A DNA stretch of 64,000 nt from Cyclobacteriaceae bacterium. GTDB lineage: Bacteria; Bacteroidota; Bacteroidia; Cytophagales; Cyclobacteriaceae. The stretch covers positions 62,001-126,000 of the forward strand of contig JANQKF010000009.1 of assembly GCA_028281285.1 (NCBI GenBank). Direction: 5' to 3'. Below the pieces are notes generated by a model. The model made no database searches and was not told where the DNA came from. It saw nothing but the letters and a program-made list of their open reading frames with translations. Both the position numbers and the translations under genes were made by a program. Position 1 is the first letter of the stretch, and every line of letters begins with the position of its first letter. This document shows, piece by piece, positions 8,251 to 17,044 of the stretch.

Positions 8251-9729
8251 TCAGTAAGCTCTGGCAAAAAGAACTCTTCTGGATGAGGGTTTTCCTGAAT
8301 AAATACATTTGCCTTCTTCCTCTTTTGCATCCAACGGTATACATCGTATGGTCGCCTTAGTTTCTTCCTTAATTTTCTCTTCAGTTTCAGCAGTACCATC
8401 CCAATGGGCTGAAACAAAACCTCCCTGGTCATCCAGCACTTTTTTGAAATCATCATACGAGTCCACAGCCGTTGTATTCTCGTTTCGGAAAGTCAGCGCC
8501 TTATTGTATATATTTTCTTGAATACTGTTCAGAAGATCACTGATCTTTTCGGTAAGGTCACCTCCAAGGTCGAAGAATTCCTTCTCCTTGGTATCCCTTC
8601 TTGCGATTTCAATGGAGTTGTTTTCCAGGTCTCGCGGTCCCATCGACAATCGCACTGGTACTCCTTTTAGTTCCCATTCAGCAAACTTGAAGCCTGGTTT
8701 GTAGGTGTCCCTATCATCAAACTTGACCGTGATCCCTTTTGCTCTCAATGCTTTTATAATTCCGGCCGCTTTCTCTGATATGGCAGCCAGTTGTTCTTCT
8801 GACTTATAGATAGGTACTATCACCACTTGTGTTGGTGCCAATTTCGGTGGCAATACAAGCCCCTGATCATCGGAATGCGCCATAATCAAGGCTCCCATCA
8901 GGCGAGTGCTCACCCCCCACGATGTTCCCCAGACATAGTCCAGCTGCCCATCTTTGTTGGCGAACTTCACATCAAAAGCCTTAGCAAAATTCTGCCCTAA
9001 GAAATGAGATGTTCCCGCTTGTAATGCTTTCCCATCTTGCATTAGAGCCTCAATGCAATACGTTTCGAGTGCACCAGCGAATCGCTCACTTTCTGATTTG
9101 ATTCCGCGAATGACTGGGACAGCCATGAACTCCTCCGCAAACTGGGCATAAACATGCATCATTTGTATTGATTCATCAATAGCTTCTTGCTTGGTGGCAT
9201 GAGCCGTATGTCCCTCCTGCCATAGAAATTCTGCTGTTCTCAGGAATAAACGTGTGCGCATTTCCCAACGTACTACATTGGCCCATTGGTTCACCAGAAT
9301 GGGAAGATCTCTATACGATTGTATCCAATTCTTATAGGTATTCCAGATTACCGTTTCCGAAGTAGGTCTAACGATAAGTTCTTCCTCAAGCTTAGCTTCG
9401 GGATCTACCACCACACCCCCTCCTTCGGCATCGTTTTTAAGCCTGTAATGAGTCACCACGGCACACTCTTTTGCGAAGCCTTCCACGTGGTCAGCCTCTT
9501 TACTCAGGTAAGATTTTGGAATGAACAAAGGGAAATAAGCATTCGTATGACCCGTTTCTTTGAACATACGATCTATTTCGGCCTGCATTTTCTCCCAAAT
9601 GCTATATCCGTAGGGTTTGATAACCATGCACCCTCTCACTGGTGAATTTTCTGCTAAATCGGCTCTTTTCACCAGTTCATTGTACCACAATGAATAATCT
9701 TCACTTCTTTTTGGTAGCCCTTTGCTCAT
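8251..9729 (-). CDS. proS: Prolyl-tRNA synthetase (archaeal/eukaryotic-type, no editing insert)
   Basis: Charges tRNA-Pro with proline. Class II motifs are clear: motif 2 around [20 protein letters not shown], the ATP/proline pocket RPTSETVIW, and motif 3 near [14 protein letters not shown]. The length of 492 and the absence of a long insertion between motifs 2 and 3 mark it as the eukaryote/archaea-like ProRS common in Bacteroidota rather than the E. coli type with its cis-editing domain. The C-terminal region, with cysteines in TIRCIPLD and [11 protein letters not shown], corresponds to the family-specific C-terminal domain. It heads the proS-nfeD-floA cluster. Confidence 0.96.
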   Translation of the reverse strand: MSKGLPKRSEDYSLWYNELVKRADLAENSPVRGCMVIKPYGYSIWEKMQAEIDRMFKETGHTNAYFPLFIPKSYLSKEADHVEGFAKECAVVTHYRLKNDAEGGGVVVDPEAKLEEELIVRPTSETVIWNTYKNWIQSYRDLPILVNQWANVVRWEMRTRLFLRTAEFLWQEGHTAHATKQEAIDESIQMMHVYAQFAEEFMAVPVIRGIKSESERFAGALETYCIEALMQDGKALQAGTSHFLGQNFAKAFDVKFANKDGQLDYVWGTSWGVSTRLMGALIMAHSDDQGLVLPPKLAPTQVVIVPIYKSEEQLAAISEKAAGIIKALRAKGITVKFDDRDTYKPGFKFAEWELKGVPVRLSMGPRDLENNSIEIARRDTKEKEFFDLGGDLTEKISDLLNSIQENIYNKALTFRNENTTAVDSYDDFKKVLDDQGGFVSAHWDGTAETEEKIKEETKATIRCIPLDAKEEEGKCIYSGKPSSRRVLFARAY

Positions 9730-9780
9730 TTTAATTTATTGGTATGATCCTTGCTTTTCTTAGGATGGAATTATTTCCGA

Positions 9781-9788
9781 CAAATATA
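9781..9788 (-). promoter_or_regulatory. -7 box of proS
   Basis: On the minus strand TATATTTG matches TAnnTTTG exactly, 51 bases upstream of the proS ATG. No clear -33 TTTG was seen at the right distance. Confidence 0.5.
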
Positions 9789-9858
9789 GATGTTTCGGGA
9801 ATTTTATAATCCATTTTGCGTAATAGACGTTAACCAAAAAGCCAAGAAAGGATAAAAC

Positions 9859-11634
9859 ATGAAACAAAGCTTCTACTTTAAAATCTTACTGGCACCACTC
9901 GCAGCACTTTCATTTAGTGCTTGCTCACCAAATCTTTACAATCAACCTCAAGAATACGATGATATTTATTTCACTTCTGCCGATCGAAAACAAGCCCCGG
10001 TGGTGCAGAAAAAAGTGGAATCAAATCCTGCTTCAGTTCAGGATGAGAAAATTGCAGAAGTACAGAAGACATATTCAGTAGATGAATATTCTCCTCAGTA
10101 TGTAGATCCGGCAATTGTCGAAAAATATAACAATGCCACCCCAATCACAGGTAATGTTAGTCTGGATGGCCCTTTTGTCGATCGTCCCTCAGTATTGAAC
10201 TATGATGATTTTCTAGCCGATTTGGCGGCAGGATATACACAAGAAACCGAACTCCCTTTAAACTGGGGGGTAGGTTATTGGTCACGAACCGATTTCAATC
10301 AAAGGGTAGTTCAGGACCTTCAATTTCGAAATGCATGGTATGACTATTACTATAGAGGTTATGAGGGAAGCTTAAACAACTACTTTGGTAGGTTTGAGTT
10401 TAATCAGGCATTTAACTCCAGGGTGAATTTTGGGGTTAACCCAATCTTCCGGCCACGCTTCAACGTTAGAATTGGCTTTGGCTGGGGACGATTTTATGAT
10501 CCTTTCTGGGATCCCTTCAGGTTCAATCGTTGGAACAGATGGAATGCATTCTATGATCCATTCTATGATCCTTTCTTCAGTCCCGGATTCTTTTTTGGGT
10601 CGTCATTTTGGTGCCCCCCTACATTTTCAGTTTGGGATCCGTTCTTCTATGATCGCTATGATAGATTTTTCATTAGAAACTCCTATGCTGGATTCTACAA
10701 CAGAAGATTCTTTGTTGATGACGGCTTCAACGCTGGAGTTGGGCGCGATATCCAGAGAGGTCCCAGGGCCACAAGAAGTTCGATCACATCAGTTAGGAAT
10801 GACGCGGTGAATGGCAGATCAGGGTCGCGAGCGAACATTGCTACACTACCTGATGCCAGAGGGTCCAGTAATCTTGGAACAAGGAGTAGCAGGAATGGGG
10901 GACGTGCTGTTGTTTCTAACTCGGTCACCAATAGTGGGTCGACCAGATCTGGCTCTACCACAGGAAAAACCAGGAGTTCTGTTTTAAGAGGAAGATCATC
11001 CAGCGTTACCTCTACAGGTTCAATTGCCACCGATTCTTATGAATTTGGAAATAGAGGTTCACGATCTTCTTCTACAATCAGAAGCAGATCATCGAGGGTA
11101 TCGGGTAATAACTACTCAGGTTCCAGATACGGAAGAAGCTCCTACAACAATTCTTCAAGAAGTAGCCGCAGCAGCTTTAGTCGCACAGGTACTGATGACA
11201 GAGGTTCCACCTTCGGAAGAGCTGTTGGTTCTTCTAGATCCTACGAATTCGGTAGAAGTTCTGGATCCTCACGGTCTGGTTCCATAAGCAGAGGCCGAAG
11301 CTCAGGGTCATCAAGATCAGGATCTGTGAACAGAAGCAGGAGTTCCGGTTCTTCAAGGTCTGGTTCAATCAGTAGAGGAAGAAGCTCAGGCTCTTCAAGG
11401 TCCGGATCTGTGAGTAGAGGTAGAAGCTCAGGCTCTTCAAGGTCAGGGTCCGTTAGCAGAAGCAGAAGTTCTGGATCCTCAAGGTCTGGTTCCATAAGCA
11501 GAGGTTCCTCATCTCGATCAGGATCTATAAGTAGAGGGAGTTCCAGGTCTGGAAGCTCTAGAAGTGGCTCTGTGAGCAGAAGTAGTTCAAGGTCAGGGAG
11601 CTCACGGAGCGGCTCGATCAGAAGAAACAACTAA
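9859..11634 (+). CDS. Lipoprotein with aromatic-rich middle and Ser/Arg-repeat tail
   Basis: 591 residues. The N-terminus is a lipoprotein signal with lipobox LSFSAC (Cys about 21). Residues 130-280 are rich in Phe, Tyr, Trp and Asp-Pro pairs (FYDPFYDPFFSPGFFFGSSF), suggesting a compact beta-rich or membrane-adjacent region. From about residue 300 the protein turns into a low-complexity Ser/Arg/Gly tail, and residues 465-590 are near-perfect 14-residue repeats of the form GRSSGSSRSGSISR. The tail carries a very high positive charge. I do not recognise a functional family; related proteins are scattered in Bacteroidota as hypothetical lipoproteins. An acidic-polymer-binding role (polysaccharide, DNA, LPS) is inference. 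The FadL-like porin gene follows 99 bases later. Confidence 0.8.
   Translation: MKQSFYFKILLAPLAALSFSACSPNLYNQPQEYDDIYFTSADRKQAPVVQKKVESNPASVQDEKIAEVQKTYSVDEYSPQYVDPAIVEKYNNATPITGNVSLDGPFVDRPSVLNYDDFLADLAAGYTQETELPLNWGVGYWSRTDFNQRVVQDLQFRNAWYDYYYRGYEGSLNNYFGRFEFNQAFNSRVNFGVNPIFRPRFNVRIGFGWGRFYDPFWDPFRFNRWNRWNAFYDPFYDPFFSPGFFFGSSFWCPPTFSVWDPFFYDRYDRFFIRNSYAGFYNRRFFVDDGFNAGVGRDIQRGPRATRSSITSVRNDAVNGRSGSRANIATLPDARGSSNLGTRSSRNGGRAVVSNSVTNSGSTRSGSTTGKTRSSVLRGRSSSVTSTGSIATDSYEFGNRGSRSSSTIRSRSSRVSGNNYSGSRYGRSSYNNSSRSSRSSFSRTGTDDRGSTFGRAVGSSRSYEFGRSSGSSRSGSISRGRSSGSSRSGSVNRSRSSGSSRSGSISRGRSSGSSRSGSVSRGRSSGSSRSGSVSRSRSSGSSRSGSISRGSSSRSGSISRGSSRSGSSRSGSVSRSSSRSGSSRSGSIRRNN
11251..11622 (+). repeat. 42-bp tandem repeats encoding the Ser/Arg tail
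   Basis: Six consecutive 42-bp units (11251-11502) encode (G/S)RSSGSSRSGS(I/V)(S/N)R, followed by shortened 11- to 15-residue variants to about 11622. Units differ mainly at third codon positions (for example TCTGGATCC versus TCAGGCTCT), so the protein repeat is more conserved than the DNA, which suggests selection on the protein. The opposite strand is also open through this stretch, but only as a by-product of the repeat. Confidence 0.85.
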
Positions 11635-11733
11635 AATTCATCAACTCGAAATATTAATCGTTCGGGCAGAATCTATAAGGGATTCCCGTTGTTCCTATAC
11701 AAAGGATTCTGCTCGGGCAACAACACTAAAGAA

Positions 11734-13257
11734 ATGAAAAGAGGTTTTCAGATATTATCAATAATGCTTTTGACTTTGATGGTCAGCTTCAAGAGCAACG
11801 CCCAAATTGACCCTAACGCATTCGGCTATTACGAAGATGCTCTTCGCTATTCGCAAACCAATCCGTTCGGGACAGCAAGGTTCGTGGGACTTGGTGGAGC
11901 AGGGATGGCACTGGGCGGAGAAATCGGTTCAATAGGGGTTAATCCTGCTGGTCTTGGGGTATTCAATCGCTCTCAATTTGTAATCACACCAAATTTGGAC
12001 TTTGGGTATTCCGAGGCAAATTTTTTGGGTAACAACATTAGAGATGAAATTACCAATATCGGACTGGCCAATTTTGGAGTGGTAATTAACTTCAATAAAG
12101 GTGATCTGGCCAAAGATTCCTGGAGAGGAGGTTCTTTGGGCATTACCTATAACCGTACCAATAACTTCAGACAAAACATTCAGTATAGCGGTGCGAACAA
12201 TCAGAATTCGATCATTGATGCTATGCTTGAGCAGGCGAATGGCTTACCCGTAGAACAGCTCGGAGGTCTTGCCCAGACTGGCTATGACCACTACCTGATC
12301 AATTTGTTACCGGGAACCGCTAATGTCTATGATTCATTTGTCCTTGGATTTCCGATCCAGTCTGAAACCATCCGCAGAAGAGGTTCTGTCGATCAGGTCA
12401 ATATTTCTTATGGAACCAATTATGATGATAAAATCTACATTGGAGGAGGTATCGGCTTTACAAATGCCAATTACTCGTACTCCAGGATATTCTCTGAATC
12501 ATTCACAGGAGAACCACTCTCCCAATTTGTGATTGATGAGCGACTGGATGTAAATGGCACCGGGGTGAATCTAAACTTTGGTGTAATCCTGAGACCAACC
12601 AATTTCGTACGCATAGGTGCGTCCTACACCTCTCCGACCTGGTACAATTTCAATGAAGAAAGTGATGTTTTCTACCAGTCGAACTACAACAATTATGACG
12701 TAGCGAACTGGTTGGACAACGAAGGGAATCGACTGATCCTTGAGGATACTGTATTAAACACACTCAATACGAATACCCCACTCTTTATTTCAGATTATAA
12801 TCTCAGGACACCTTCCCGTATCAATACAGGAGTCTCTTTCATTTTTGCTAAATATGGTTTCATATCGGCCGATTTTGAATTTCTTGATTACTCCAATGCA
12901 CATGTGAGTTCTGGAGATTTCACTACTGCAGGAGACAATAGCACCATTGGCAACCTTTATAAATCAGTGACCAACGTGAAGATTGGCGGAGAATACAGAT
13001 ACAGTATGTTCCGTTTAAGGGCCGGATATTCATCTTTAGGTGACCCGCTGGATGGCTTTGGTGGTGTTGACAGGTCAAGGCAGATCGTGTCTCTTGGTGC
13101 AGGAATAAATTTTGGAAAGTATTTCTTTGATGTGGCCTACGCTAACACGTCCTACAAGGAAAGCTTTGTCTCTTATGGTCTTTCTTCTGGAGGCCCAGAA
13201 GCCATTATTGACAATAACATCGGAAGTACACTAATCTCGTTTGGATTAAACTTCTAA
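11734..13257 (+). CDS. FadL/OmpP1-like outer-membrane beta-barrel protein
   Basis: 507 residues from ATG 11734. The frame is open to a TTG at 11689, but the signal peptide (MKRGFQILS..., cleavage after SNAQ) starts at 11734. The mature start YYEDALRYSQTNPFGTARFV, then GLGGAGMALGG and NPAGLGVF, is typical of the OmpP1/FadL/TodX transporter family, which carries hydrophobic substrates across the outer membrane. The remainder is alternating beta-strand sequence ending in a C-terminal aromatic, STLISFGLNF, as expected for a Bam-assembled barrel. Its substrate cannot be told from sequence. The stop overlaps the aroK stop tail to tail. Confidence 0.88.
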   Translation: MKRGFQILSIMLLTLMVSFKSNAQIDPNAFGYYEDALRYSQTNPFGTARFVGLGGAGMALGGEIGSIGVNPAGLGVFNRSQFVITPNLDFGYSEANFLGNNIRDEITNIGLANFGVVINFNKGDLAKDSWRGGSLGITYNRTNNFRQNIQYSGANNQNSIIDAMLEQANGLPVEQLGGLAQTGYDHYLINLLPGTANVYDSFVLGFPIQSETIRRRGSVDQVNISYGTNYDDKIYIGGGIGFTNANYSYSRIFSESFTGEPLSQFVIDERLDVNGTGVNLNFGVILRPTNFVRIGASYTSPTWYNFNEESDVFYQSNYNNYDVANWLDNEGNRLILEDTVLNTLNTNTPLFISDYNLRTPSRINTGVSFIFAKYGFISADFEFLDYSNAHVSSGDFTTAGDNSTIGNLYKSVTNVKIGGEYRYSMFRLRAGYSSLGDPLDGFGGVDRSRQIVSLGAGINFGKYFFDVAYANTSYKESFVSYGLSSGGPEAIIDNNIGSTLISFGLNF

Positions 13258-13763
13258 GAAAGCTGAGCGATAATTGTATCCGCTGTGATTTGGTTGTCGC
13301 TCAGTTTTATTTTTGCCTGATTGTAGAACTGCTCTCTTTTTTCTTTTAGCTCTCTCATTTCCTGGATCAGGTCCATTTGATCATAGCTTTTGATAAGTGG
13401 CCTATTCTCTAGTCCTTCATCAAGGAGTCGCAGTGCAATGTCACCCGGGCTCACGTCCAAATAGACGGTGGCCCCTTGCGAATTCATGAAATCCATATTG
13501 AAATGAAAGCAAGGAGCTCCCCCCCCAGTGGCCATCACGAATGAATCGCCAAGAGCACACAGCGCATGCAATACTTCATTTTCTATAATTCTGAAATTGC
13601 CTTCACCATTGAATTCAATAATGTCGGGAATCCGTTTGCCTTCTCTTTTTACAATCTCTTCATCGAGATCTATGAATTGGTAGCCAATCTTTTCAGAAAG
13701 GGCACGACCGAGAGTGGATTTGCCTGACCCCGGCAATCCGATAAGGAAGATTCGCTGAACCAT
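13254..13763 (-). CDS. aroK: Shikimate kinase
   Basis: 169 residues; phosphorylates shikimate at the 3-hydroxyl using ATP in aromatic amino-acid synthesis. It shows the Walker A loop GLPGSGKS (residues 9-16), the shikimate-binding FIDLDEEIVKREGKRIPDII, the following FRIIENEVL, and the glycine-rich ATGGGAPC. The Arg of the lid segment is in ENRPLIK. The length is normal. Its TAG stop (13254-13256) overlaps the TAA stop of the convergent porin gene. The upstream DoxX-type gene ends 1 base before its start, so these genes form one minus-strand operon. Confidence 0.95.
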   Translation of the reverse strand: MVQRIFLIGLPGSGKSTLGRALSEKIGYQFIDLDEEIVKREGKRIPDIIEFNGEGNFRIIENEVLHALCALGDSFVMATGGGAPCFHFNMDFMNSQGATVYLDVSPGDIALRLLDEGLENRPLIKSYDQMDLIQEMRELKEKREQFYNQAKIKLSDNQITADTIIAQLS

Positions 13764-13764
13764 C

Positions 13765-14760
13765 TTACCTCAATTTAGACAAAATATCGCTGATGTCCGG
13801 AATATCGTTGTAATGCCACTTCTCCAGCACCTCTCCATCTTGCAGTAAAACAAGTCCGGGATTGGATCGAATCATGGTTTTCAGAAGGGTTTTGTCAGAG
13901 TAATAGTAAGGTGTTGCCAACTGCACATCATGCCTCAACGCCTCAAATTCAGGTCCTGACGATGAGGTTATTGCAACTGGTTGAATACCTTGTTGTTCCA
14001 CCTGGCTGATAATTCCAACAATTTCTGAGTAGGAATCAATATCCGTATGAAGAACATCATGTACTACAATCAAGAGCTTTCTTCCTCTCAGCGCTTCCTC
14101 TGTATAATCTGATTCATCTCCCCAGAAGGCAAAATTCGTGATCTTGGGCACTTGATAAGGATCGTCAGGCGGAGGAAGCATATCCGTGGGAATGTGTGTG
14201 CCTACCTTATAGGCCCGAAAATCTATTGTTGGCAAATGGGCTATGGACCAAAAACACACAGCCAAACAAAATATCATTACTCCTCCCAAGGCATAAGACT
14301 TGACTTTGAATTTCACTGTCTTATTGTTTTTGTTCCGGCCCAGGAAAAGTATCACAATAAATACAAGTAGAATAATGTCCTTGATGAAGGATTGCCATGG
14401 TGTGAGCTTAATGGCATCTCCGAAACAGCCACAATCAGTTACTTTATTGAAATACGCGGAATAAAAAGTCAGGAAGGTGAAGAAGACTATCATCGCGAGC
14501 AACAGACTAGTAACGATCTTCTCCTTATACTTTAGAATCAAGGCGATACCAAGCACCACTTCCAGAGTTGAAAGCAATACGGACAAGAACAATGATGCCG
14601 GTTTTAACGCATTAAAAAACGGAGCAATATCTACTGCAAAAACAGTAAAGTACTCTTCCAGTTTGATCTGGGTCCCGACAGGATCATTAATCTTTATCGC
14701 TCCGGAGAAAATAAAGAGACCTCCTACTAAGTACCGCGCTATTGGGTTCAATAATTTCAT
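13765..14760 (-). CDS. BT_3928-type DoxX/MauE membrane protein with thioredoxin-like C-terminus
   Basis: 331 residues from ATG 14760; this start forms an ATGA overlap with the upstream DUF1599 stop and gives a clean N-terminus (MKLLNPIARYLVGGLFIFSG). The first half has four or five transmembrane helices with the DoxX/MauE motif KVTDCGCFGDAI, a Cys pair seen in the MauE family that helps form disulfides in partner proteins. The second half, after a helix near 170-190, is thioredoxin-fold-like (KLLIVVHDV..., PGLVLLQDGEVLEKWHYND) but lacks a CxxC redox site. It probably acts in membrane-linked thiol or oxidative balance. The exact role in Bacteroidota is unknown. Confidence 0.82.
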   Translation of the reverse strand: MKLLNPIARYLVGGLFIFSGAIKINDPVGTQIKLEEYFTVFAVDIAPFFNALKPASLFLSVLLSTLEVVLGIALILKYKEKIVTSLLLAMIVFFTFLTFYSAYFNKVTDCGCFGDAIKLTPWQSFIKDIILLVFIVILFLGRNKNNKTVKFKVKSYALGGVMIFCLAVCFWSIAHLPTIDFRAYKVGTHIPTDMLPPPDDPYQVPKITNFAFWGDESDYTEEALRGRKLLIVVHDVLHTDIDSYSEIVGIISQVEQQGIQPVAITSSSGPEFEALRHDVQLATPYYYSDKTLLKTMIRSNPGLVLLQDGEVLEKWHYNDIPDISDILSKLR

Positions 14761-15302
14761 TTGGCAAATCCCATTAAGATTAAACAAAATACAGCGTAGT
14801 TGATCATGTCCTGATAATTAGCATCAACACCTTCTGATATCAACGTCTCGCCTGCATTATCTTCAATCTGTTTTACTCGTAAAAGCTTCATCAGAATAAT
14901 ATCTGTCATGCTGCCAACTCTCATTTCTCTCCAAGCCTCTCCATAGTCGTGGTTTTTGTTCATCAATAAGCCTAGTGTTTCTTCGACCTTTTGATCGTAC
15001 ATCGGCTCAAGGGTTTCCACGTCCATTTCCATGGGATCATTATCAGTCAAATCCATTTGAATTAACGCAATAATGCAATAGTTGATAATGGCGATAAACT
15101 CTCCGGTAATTCCCTCATCGACCTTCATCGTTCCTTTATCCTGAATGGAGCGAATACGCTGGGCTTTGATAAAGATTTGATCTGTAATTGAGGCTAATCT
15201 CAAGATTCTCCAGGCTGTACCATAGTCCTTTGTTTTCTTCAGAAATATGTCTTTACAAGCCTTTATAACTTGTTTATATTCGCCTACTGTTTGTTCCTCC
15301 AA
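14757..15302 (-). CDS. DUF1599 (Nmad1-type) protein, two-repeat form
   Basis: 181 residues containing two copies of one domain: the first has KKTKDYGTAWRILRLASITD, then QIFIKAQRIR; the second has NKNHDYGEAWREMRVGSMTD, then IILMKLLRVK. DUF1599 has been linked to nucleotide-modification associated domains in comparative-genomics work, but in Bacteroidota it is a conserved cytoplasmic housekeeping protein of unknown activity. The start must be TTG (15300-15302), because an in-frame TAA lies at 15315-15317 and the next ATG falls inside the first domain. It is divergent from folP across only 31 bases and overlaps the DoxX gene by 4 nt. Confidence 0.85.
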   Translation of the reverse strand: MEEQTVGEYKQVIKACKDIFLKKTKDYGTAWRILRLASITDQIFIKAQRIRSIQDKGTMKVDEGITGEFIAIINYCIIALIQMDLTDNDPMEMDVETLEPMYDQKVEETLGLLMNKNHDYGEAWREMRVGSMTDIILMKLLRVKQIEDNAGETLISEGVDANYQDMINYAVFCLILMGFAK

Positions 15303-15333
15303 AGTGGTCTGATTTTAATTTGAGGGTAATTTC

Positions 15334-16191
15334 TTGAGCATCGAAGATAGTCTATTTAGTACAAAAAAAACACTTAACCTGAGCGGAAATCTGGTCAGCC
15401 TGGAAACCCCTCAGGTTATGGGTATCCTCAACATAACGCCCGATTCTTTTTTTTCAGGAAGTCGTGTCCAGATAGAAAAAGACATTCTGGATCAAGCTGC
15501 CAAAATGGTTGAAGACGGAGCATTGATTCTTGATATCGGTGGATATTCTACCCGACCCGGGGCTGACGAAGTTACCCAAGAAGAAGAACTGCGAAGAGTG
15601 ACTGACGCTATCCAAACTGTTCGGAAGCAATTTGAAGGAGTTTACATTTCGGTGGACACCTTTCGCTCAACGGTGGCAAGAGCAGCAGTAGATTCCGGGG
15701 CCAACATTATCAATGACATTTCCGGAGGTGAGTTAGACCTTGAAATGTTCGATACCGTGGCAGAACTTGACGTGCCTTACGTCTTGATGCATATGAAAGG
15801 CACTCCTCAAACCATGAGTCAGATGACTCAATATGAGAGTATGGTTAAAGAGGTTGCCCAATATTTCTCGAATAAGTACCGTGACCTTACGAGCAAAGGT
15901 GTTAAAGATATTATCCTGGATCCGGGTTTTGGATTTGCGAAAACAAGGGAACAGAATTATGAATTACTGAGAAATTTGGGTTATTTTAAGACATTACGGC
16001 TGCCCATACTAGCAGGAATTTCCAGAAAATCGATGATTTATAAAAAGCTGGAAATATCACCCGAGGAGGCGTTGAACGGCACAACAGCACTACATATGAT
16101 TGCGTTGATGAATGGAGCTTCCCTTCTCAGAGTTCATGATGTAAAGGAAGCTGTTGAAGCGGTGAAATTGTATAAGTTAACTTACCCTTGA
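15334..16191 (+). CDS. folP: Dihydropteroate synthase
   Basis: Condenses p-aminobenzoate with hydroxymethyl-dihydropterin pyrophosphate in folate synthesis. Signatures: MGILNITPDSFF near residue 29, DIGGYSTRPGADEV, VDTFRSTVA, INDISGG, ILDPGFGFAKT and the C-terminal GISRKSMIYK. The length of 285 is typical. The start is a TTG at 15334: an in-frame stop lies at 15316-15318 and the only near ATG is inside the first conserved motif, which needs the preceding beta-hairpin. It is translationally coupled to cdaA through a TTG/TGA overlap. Confidence 0.96.
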   Translation: MSIEDSLFSTKKTLNLSGNLVSLETPQVMGILNITPDSFFSGSRVQIEKDILDQAAKMVEDGALILDIGGYSTRPGADEVTQEEELRRVTDAIQTVRKQFEGVYISVDTFRSTVARAAVDSGANIINDISGGELDLEMFDTVAELDVPYVLMHMKGTPQTMSQMTQYESMVKEVAQYFSNKYRDLTSKGVKDIILDPGFGFAKTREQNYELLRNLGYFKTLRLPILAGISRKSMIYKKLEISPEEALNGTTALHMIALMNGASLLRVHDVKEAVEAVKLYKLTYP

Positions 16192-17018
16192 TCTACTTAT
16201 TTAAAATAGGATTCCTCGATGTAAGATGGACCGATCTGGTCGACATCCTGCTTGTCAGTATCCTGCTCTATCAAGTCTATAAACTCCTCAAAGGTAGTGT
16301 AGCGGTGAGAGTATTGCTTGGGTTCTTGTCATTGTACTTGATTTATCTCGTGGTCAAAGCCGCTCAAATGAATCTCTTGTCTAATATACTCGGACAATTT
16401 ATGGGCGTTGGGGTGTTGGCTGCAATCATTCTCTTCTCTCAGGAAATCAGGAAATTCCTTCTCCTGCTTGGCAAAACTACCTTCCGTGAAGATGGGCTCC
16501 TGTTTCGTAGGCGTGAACCAAAGGAAGCCATCAACATCACGGCTATTATGGAAGCTATAAAGTCGCTCTCAGGTTCTAACACTGGAGCATTGATCGTATT
16601 TTCCAGGAACACCGAATTAAAGTTCTATGCTGATTCAGGTGATTTGCTGGAAGCCTCAATATCCAAACGGCTTTTGATGTCTATTTTCAATAAACACAGC
16701 CCTCTGCATGATGGAGCAGTAATCATCTTTAATGGAAAAGTCAAAGCGGCTCGATGCATTTTACCAGTTTCCGAAAGAGAGAATATTCCGGCTCAGTTCG
16801 GGATGCGGCATAGAGCGGCTTTAGGAATGTCTGAAGCCACCGATACGCTGGTTTTAATCATTTCGGAAGAAACTGGCCAGATGTCCCTGGCAAGAAACGG
16901 CCATCTCGACAATAACCTTTCTGCTCCTGAAATCAGGAAAAGAATCAACAGTTACTTAACGGAAAAGGAAACCCCTGAGGTGGAGGAGCCGCAAACGAAT
17001 CTGGAAGTAGCTTCTTAA
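16188..17018 (+). CDS. cdaA: Diadenylate cyclase (c-di-AMP synthase) CdaA
   Basis: 276 residues. Three N-terminal transmembrane helices (about 13-32, 38-58 and 66-84) anchor a cytoplasmic DAC domain that joins two ATP into c-di-AMP. The catalytic DGA (175-177) and RHR (207-209) motifs are intact. The start is TTG 16188-16190, overlapping the folP TGA; an in-frame TAA at 16173 excludes a start further upstream. The folP-cdaA order is common in Bacteroidota, while the Firmicutes partner CdaR is absent here. c-di-AMP usually controls potassium and osmotic balance; that role is inferred from the family. The C-terminus is acidic and variable. Confidence 0.95.
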   Translation: MIYLFKIGFLDVRWTDLVDILLVSILLYQVYKLLKGSVAVRVLLGFLSLYLIYLVVKAAQMNLLSNILGQFMGVGVLAAIILFSQEIRKFLLLLGKTTFREDGLLFRRREPKEAINITAIMEAIKSLSGSNTGALIVFSRNTELKFYADSGDLLEASISKRLLMSIFNKHSPLHDGAVIIFNGKVKAARCILPVSERENIPAQFGMRHRAALGMSEATDTLVLIISEETGQMSLARNGHLDNNLSAPEIRKRINSYLTEKETPEVEEPQTNLEVAS

Positions 17019-17044
17019 CAATTACCCTGAGGAATTCAATAAGG

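Noticed and set aside
8205-8456. Minus-strand open frame overlapping the proS 3' end
   Set aside because: Shifted frame of proS with no family match; the proS frame itself runs to a normal C-terminus at 8251, so no frameshift is needed.
11241-11630. Long open minus-strand frame encoding a Leu/Pro/Glu-rich repeat
   Set aside because: It is the exact antisense of the Ser/Arg repeat; codon bias of TCA/AGA-rich repeats keeps the reverse strand open. No signal or family pattern.
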